In this document: piece after piece, positions 60,224-64,000 of the stretch
Position numbering within the stretch: the stretch's first letter is position 1
Layout: each line of letters starts with the position of its first letter
DNA from: Lysobacter sp. Root916
Lineage (GTDB): Bacteria; Pseudomonadota; Gammaproteobacteria; Xanthomonadales; Xanthomonadaceae
NCBI RefSeq assembly: GCF_001429785.1
Contig: NZ_LMJF01000001.1
Span: 1,531,917-1,595,916, forward strand
Direction: 5' to 3'
Length of the DNA: 64,000 nt
Notes under the pieces: generated by a model
The model's database searches: none
What the model was told of the DNA's origin: nothing
The model's input: the letters and a program-made list of their open reading frames with translations, nothing else
Translations under genes and position numbers: made by a program

Positions 60224-62884
60224 ATGCCGCCCATGACCGATGCCCGCAGCGCCCAGGCCGACGCCCTGATCGGCGAACTCCAACGCCAGGGCGCCGGCCG
60301 CCTGACCGTCTTCCTCGGCGCCGCGCCCGGCGTGGGCAAGACCTACGCCATGCTCAGCCGCGCGCGCGAGTTGCAGCGCCGCGGCAGCGAAGTCGTGGTC
60401 GGCATCGTCGAGACCCACGGCCGCGCCGAGACCGGCGCCCTGGTCGAGGGCCTGGAGCTGCTGCCGCGCAAGCGCATCGACTACCAAGGCCGCACGATCG
60501 AGGAAATGGACCTCGATGCCCTGCTCGCACGCCGGCCCAAACTGGCCCTGGTCGATGAGCTCGCGCACCGCAATGCGCCCGGCAGTCGCCACGAACGACG
60601 CTGGCAGGACGTGGTGGAACTGCTGGACGCCGGCATCGACGTCTACAGCACCGTCAACATCCAACACCTGGAAAGCCTCAACGATGTCGTCCACCGCATC
60701 ACCGGCGTGCGCGTGGCCGAGACCGTGCCCGATGCGCTGTTCGACCGCCTGCGCGACATCGTCCTGGTCGATCTGCCGCCGCGCGAACTGATCGAGCGCC
60801 TGCAGCAGGGCAAGGTCTACGTGCCCGAGCAGGCCGCGCATGCGCTGCAGGCCTTCTTCTCGCCCAGCAACCTCACCGCCTTGCGCGAACTGGCGATGCA
60901 GACCGCCGCCGATCGCGTCGACAGCGACCTGCGCGAAGCCCAGACCGCGCGCGGTCTGCCCGGCGTGCCGCTGCGGCGCGGCGTGCTGGTCGCGATCGAC
61001 GGCCGCGGCCAATCCGAATACCTGGTGCGGATCGCGCGCCGCCTGGCCGAACGCCGCGACGCCCCCTGGACGGTGGTGACGGTGCAGACCGGCGCCGCGC
61101 CGCAGGACGCCCAGCAGCTCGAACTCGACCGCGCCTTCGCCCTCGCGCGCCGCCTCGGCGGCGATGCGGTGGTGCTGCACGGCCCCAGCATCGTCGACGC
61201 CCTGCTCGACCACGCCGCGCGCGCCGGCGTCAGCGCGATCGTGCTCGGGCGCACGCGCGAACGCCCGTTCGCGCGCATGTTCAATCGCACCCTCACCCAG
61301 CAGCTGATCCAGCGCGGCGCCCACTACGAGCTGACCATCGTCAGCACGCCGGAAGCGCGCGCCAAGGCGCGCCGCGCGCTGCGCCCGCTGCGCGGCCTGC
61401 TGACCCGCTCCGACGCCGGCCTGGCGGTGATCGCGGCCGCCATGGCCACCGCGCTGGCGTGGATCGCCGAACGCTGGATCGGCCTGGACGATCTGTCGCT
61501 GATCTTCATCGTCGCGGTGGTGGTGGTGGCCGCGCGCACGCGCATGACCGCGGCGGTGATCGCGGCGGTGCTGTGCTTCTTCGCCTACAACTTCTTCTTC
61601 ATCGATCCGCGCTACACCCTGCTGATCGGCGCCAGCCAGGGCGTGACCACGGTGGTGCTGTTCCTGGTCGCGGCCCTGGTCGCCGGGCGCCTGGCCTCGA
61701 AACTGCGCACCCAGGTGCTGGCGCTGCGCGCGGCCAACGCGCACGCGATCGCGCTGCAGACCCTGGGCCGCCAGCTCGCCGCAGCCGCCGATCTGGGCCA
61801 GGTGACCCAGGCCGGCCGCGATGCGCTGCGGCGCTCGCTGGGCGCGGACGCGATCGTGCGCGTCGGCGATGCGAGCGCGCAGGGCGCCGACCTGCCCGAG
61901 CTGAGCGACAAGGACCGCGCGGCCGCCGACTGGAGCCTGCGCCACCGCCAGCCGGCCGGGCGCTACACCGACACCCTGGCCGGCTCGGACTGGTGGTTCC
62001 TGCCGCTGGCCAGCGGCGGCGACGGCGGCGTGATCGGCCTGCGCTTTGCGCAAGGCATGGGCCGGCTTGGGCCGGAGCAACAGCGCCTGGCCGAGGCCAT
62101 GGCCGAGGACATCGCCCAGGCGGCGGTGCGCACGCGCCTGGTCGCCGACCTGGAGAACGCGCGCGTCAGCGGCGAAACCGAGCGCCTGCGCTCGGCGCTG
62201 CTGTCGTCGGTGTCGCACGACCTGCGCTCGCCGCTGGCGGCGATCATCGGCGCGGCCAGCAGCCTGGACAACTACGCCGAGGCGATGAGCCGCGAGGACC
62301 GCCACAGCCTGCTGGAGACGGTGCGCATCGAAGGCGAGCGCCTGGACCGCTACATCCAGAACCTGCTGGACATGACCCGGCTCGGCCACGGCGGGCTCAC
62401 CCTCAATCGCGATTGGATCGGCGTCGACGAGCTGATCGGCTCGGCGGTCACGCGTTTGCAGCGCTACGAGCCGAACGCGCGCTTCGAACTGCGCCTGGAA
62501 CCCGGGCTGGGACCGATCTGGGTGCACCCGGCCCTGGTCGAGCAGGCCTTGTTCAACGTGCTGGAGAACGCGGCCAAATTCTCCCCGCCGGGCGAGGCGG
62601 TCACGGTCGAGGCGCGCCGTGTCGACGAGCAACTGCGCATCGACGTGCGCGACCGCGGCCCCGGCATTCCCGAGGACGAGCGCAAGCGCATCTTCGACAT
62701 GTTCTATAGCGTCGAGCGCGGCGATCGCGGCCGCCAGGGCACCGGCCTGGGCCTGGCGATCTGCCAGGGCATGATCGGCGCCCACGGCGGCAGCGTCGAA
62801 GCCCTGCCCGGTGCGGATGGCCGCGGCACCACGATCCGCATTACCCTGCCCCCTATCGAACCCGCCGCGCCCGCCACCGCATGA
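60224..62884 (+). CDS. kdpD: Osmosensitive K+ channel sensor histidine kinase KdpD
   Basis: KdpD senses low K+ or osmotic stress and phosphorylates KdpE. The 886-residue protein has the KdpD N-terminal domain with Walker A GAAPGVGKT (about 27-35), a USP-like domain (about 245-370), a four-helix membrane domain (about 390-500), a GAF-like region, the HisKA box SSVSHDLRSPLAAIIG and HATPase motifs (ALFNVLENAAKF, GTGLGLAICQGMIGAHGG). GGAG lies 7 nt before the ATG at 60224. A second ATG at 60233 is possible. The 128-nt gap after kdpC holds no clear terminator. Confidence 0.96.
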   Translation: MPPMTDARSAQADALIGELQRQGAGRLTVFLGAAPGVGKTYAMLSRARELQRRGSEVVVGIVETHGRAETGALVEGLELLPRKRIDYQGRTIEEMDLDALLARRPKLALVDELAHRNAPGSRHERRWQDVVELLDAGIDVYSTVNIQHLESLNDVVHRITGVRVAETVPDALFDRLRDIVLVDLPPRELIERLQQGKVYVPEQAAHALQAFFSPSNLTALRELAMQTAADRVDSDLREAQTARGLPGVPLRRGVLVAIDGRGQSEYLVRIARRLAERRDAPWTVVTVQTGAAPQDAQQLELDRAFALARRLGGDAVVLHGPSIVDALLDHAARAGVSAIVLGRTRERPFARMFNRTLTQQLIQRGAHYELTIVSTPEARAKARRALRPLRGLLTRSDAGLAVIAAAMATALAWIAERWIGLDDLSLIFIVAVVVVAARTRMTAAVIAAVLCFFAYNFFFIDPRYTLLIGASQGVTTVVLFLVAALVAGRLASKLRTQVLALRAANAHAIALQTLGRQLAAAADLGQVTQAGRDALRRSLGADAIVRVGDASAQGADLPELSDKDRAAADWSLRHRQPAGRYTDTLAGSDWWFLPLASGGDGGVIGLRFAQGMGRLGPEQQRLAEAMAEDIAQAAVRTRLVADLENARVSGETERLRSALLSSVSHDLRSPLAAIIGAASSLDNYAEAMSREDRHSLLETVRIEGERLDRYIQNLLDMTRLGHGGLTLNRDWIGVDELIGSAVTRLQRYEPNARFELRLEPGLGPIWVHPALVEQALFNVLENAAKFSPPGEAVTVEARRVDEQLRIDVRDRGPGIPEDERKRIFDMFYSVERGDRGRQGTGLGLAICQGMIGAHGGSVEALPGADGRGTTIRITLPPIEPAAPATA

Positions 62885-63600
62885 CCGAGGATTCCGCCGC
62901 CAGTGCCGCCACCCAGACCGCACGCGTGCTGGTGGTCGACGACGAGCCGCAGATCCGCAAGTTCCTCGACATCAGCCTGCGCGCGCAGGGTTACGCGGTG
63001 GAAACCGCCGACACCGGCGCCGGCGGCCTGGAGGCGCTGGCCACGCATGGCGCCGATCTGGTGATCCTCGACCTGGGCCTGCCCGATCGCGACGGCCATG
63101 AGGTGTTGCGCGAGCTGCGCCAGTGGTCCTCGGTGCCGGTGATCCTGCTCACCGTGCGCGCCGGCGAAGCCGAGAAGGTCGCCGCGCTCGATGCCGGCGC
63201 CAACGACTACGTGACCAAGCCCTTCGGCGTACAGGAACTGATGGCGCGCGTGCGCGCCCTGCTGCGCTCGCACGCGACCCAGGGCGAAGCGCTGCCGGTG
63301 TTCGACGACGGCCGCCTGCGCGTCGATCTGGCGCGGCGCGAGGTCCGCCTGGACGGCGAGAGCGTCGCCCTGGCGCGCAAGGAGTACGCCTTGCTCGCCC
63401 TGCTGGTTCAGCACGCCGGCCGCGTGGTCACCCAGCCGCAGCTGCTGCGCGAGCTGTGGGGGCCTACCCATCAGCACGACACCCACTACCTGCGCATTCT
63501 GGTCGGCAAACTGCGCCACAAGCTGGGCGACGACGCGGCGGCGCCGCGCTACATCGTTACCGAGCCGGGCGTGGGTTTGCGGTTTATCGAGCGGCGCTAG
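62881..63600 (+). CDS. kdpE: Two-component response regulator KdpE
   Basis: KdpE is an OmpR/PhoB-type regulator that activates kdpFABC. The 239-residue protein has the receiver domain with Asp20/Asp21, the phospho-acceptor Asp64 (LVILDLGLPDRDG), the conserved Lys in YVTKPFG and a C-terminal winged helix (LVQHAGRVVTQPQLLRELWG and THYLRILVGKLRHKL). It overlaps kdpD by 4 nt (ATGA). Followed only by repeats. Confidence 0.96.
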   Translation: MTEDSAASAATQTARVLVVDDEPQIRKFLDISLRAQGYAVETADTGAGGLEALATHGADLVILDLGLPDRDGHEVLRELRQWSSVPVILLTVRAGEAEKVAALDAGANDYVTKPFGVQELMARVRALLRSHATQGEALPVFDDGRLRVDLARREVRLDGESVALARKEYALLALLVQHAGRVVTQPQLLRELWGPTHQHDTHYLRILVGKLRHKLGDDAAAPRYIVTEPGVGLRFIERR

Positions 63601-63603
63601 CGA

Positions 63604-64000
63604 GGGGCTATACGGCGCGGGACGATGCCGCGAATTCGTGCGGGTCGCTTTATTTGGGAGCGGCGCAAGCCGCGATCTGCACGGCAACCGGAAGGTCGCG
63701 ATCGCGGCTTACGCCGCTCCCACAGGGGGCGGTAGGTCCATGCGCGAAGCAGCGATCCGCGGGCGATACGGCGCGGGACGATGCCGCGAATTCGTGCGTG
63801 CCGCTTTATGCGGGAGCGGCGCAAGCCGCGATCTGCGCGGCAACCGGAAGGTCGCGATCGCGGCTTACGCCGCTCCCACAGGGGACGCCAGGTCCATGCG
63901 CGAAGCGGCGATCCGCGGGGCGATACGGCGCGGGACGGTACCGCGAATTCGTGCGTGTCGCTTTATGTGGGAGCGGCGCAAGCCGCGATCTGCGCGGCAA
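63604..64000. repeat. Tandem array of a 156-157 bp unit containing REP-like hairpins
   Basis: TACGGCGCGGGACG starts copies at 63611, 63767 and 63924, giving periods of 156 and 157 bp. The third copy is cut by the window end. Each unit holds an inverted pair, GGGAGCGGCGCAAGCCGCGA and TCGCGGCTTACGCCGCTCCC, the same family as at 8552-8671, plus the spacer CGCGGCAACCGGAAGG. Copies differ by a few substitutions. Open frames across it are repeat artefacts. It replaces a classical terminator after kdpE. Confidence 0.85.

Noticed and set aside
63597..64000. Two short minus-strand open frames in the tandem array
   Set aside because: They translate the repeat unit itself into Arg-rich sequence and have no start signal.
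63604..64000. A CRISPR array
   Set aside because: Units of 156-157 bp are nearly identical over their whole length with no variable spacers and no cas genes nearby.

Overview
This window is high-GC chromosomal DNA from a gammaproteobacterium, most probably Lysobacter or a close relative in the Xanthomonadaceae/Lysobacteraceae. The indications are the very GC-rich coding sequence, large TonB-dependent receptors arranged in tandem, TraB/GumN, TorF-type porin and DUF885 families, GTG and TTG starts, and short palindromic repeats of the GGGAGCGGCG...CGCCGCTCCC type at gene ends. The genus is inferred, since no marker gene was compared. Nearly all of the window is core or conserved accessory genome. 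I see no prophage, insertion sequence, CRISPR array or secondary-metabolite cluster.

Region by region. 1-5.6 kb: the end of a HerA-like helicase gene, an NlpE-type lipoprotein, greB, a secreted protein of unknown role, a DUF4010 membrane protein and rimO. 5.8-14.1 kb: a dienelactone hydrolase and a HIT protein lead into a pyroglutamate (5-oxoproline) module, pxpB-pxpC, then pxpA, a DUF969/DUF979 membrane pair and pcp. The module is split by a DUF885 lipoprotein and a 60-residue membrane protein. 14.2-17.0 kb: a nested inverted repeat, a small secreted protein, an RDD protein, dcd and an Mrp/ApbC ATPase. 17.5-27.2 kb: three tandem TonB-dependent receptors, each with its own long upstream region and its own terminator. 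27.3-30.6 kb: a DUF2147 protein, metG and a soluble RnfB-like ferredoxin.

30.7-38.5 kb (minus strand): nnrD-tsaE-amiC-mutL-DUF1684 lipoprotein-TraB, an arrangement resembling the E. coli yjeF-tsaE-amiB-mutL block, with queG divergent from nnrD as in E. coli. 39.7-45.5 kb (minus strand): pcnB-folK-panB-panC-panD-pgi, covering pantothenate and pterin biosynthesis. 45.6-50.9 kb: tRNA-Glu(CUC), the 7Fe ferredoxin fdxA, dapA with a BamC-like lipoprotein, gcvR, bcp and a PIN-PhoH ATPase. 50.9-52.6 kb: a secreted protein of unknown function divergent from an XRE regulator. 52.8-54.5 kb: thiD and an alpha/beta hydrolase. 54.6-63.6 kb: a TorF-family porin followed after 12 nt by the potassium-uptake operon kdpFABC-kdpDE. 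63.6-64.0 kb: a 156-157 bp tandem repeat that runs out of the window.

The most unusual signal is the receptor trio. All three genes carry a GTTAA-N5-TGT element 92-96 nt before the ATG. Receptors 2 and 3 also share a leader and a sequence after the stop codon, and all three share a GCAA-looped terminator stem. Each upstream region has different palindromes. This suggests that a complete expression cassette was duplicated and its operators then diverged. No other strong candidate for an undescribed system was found.
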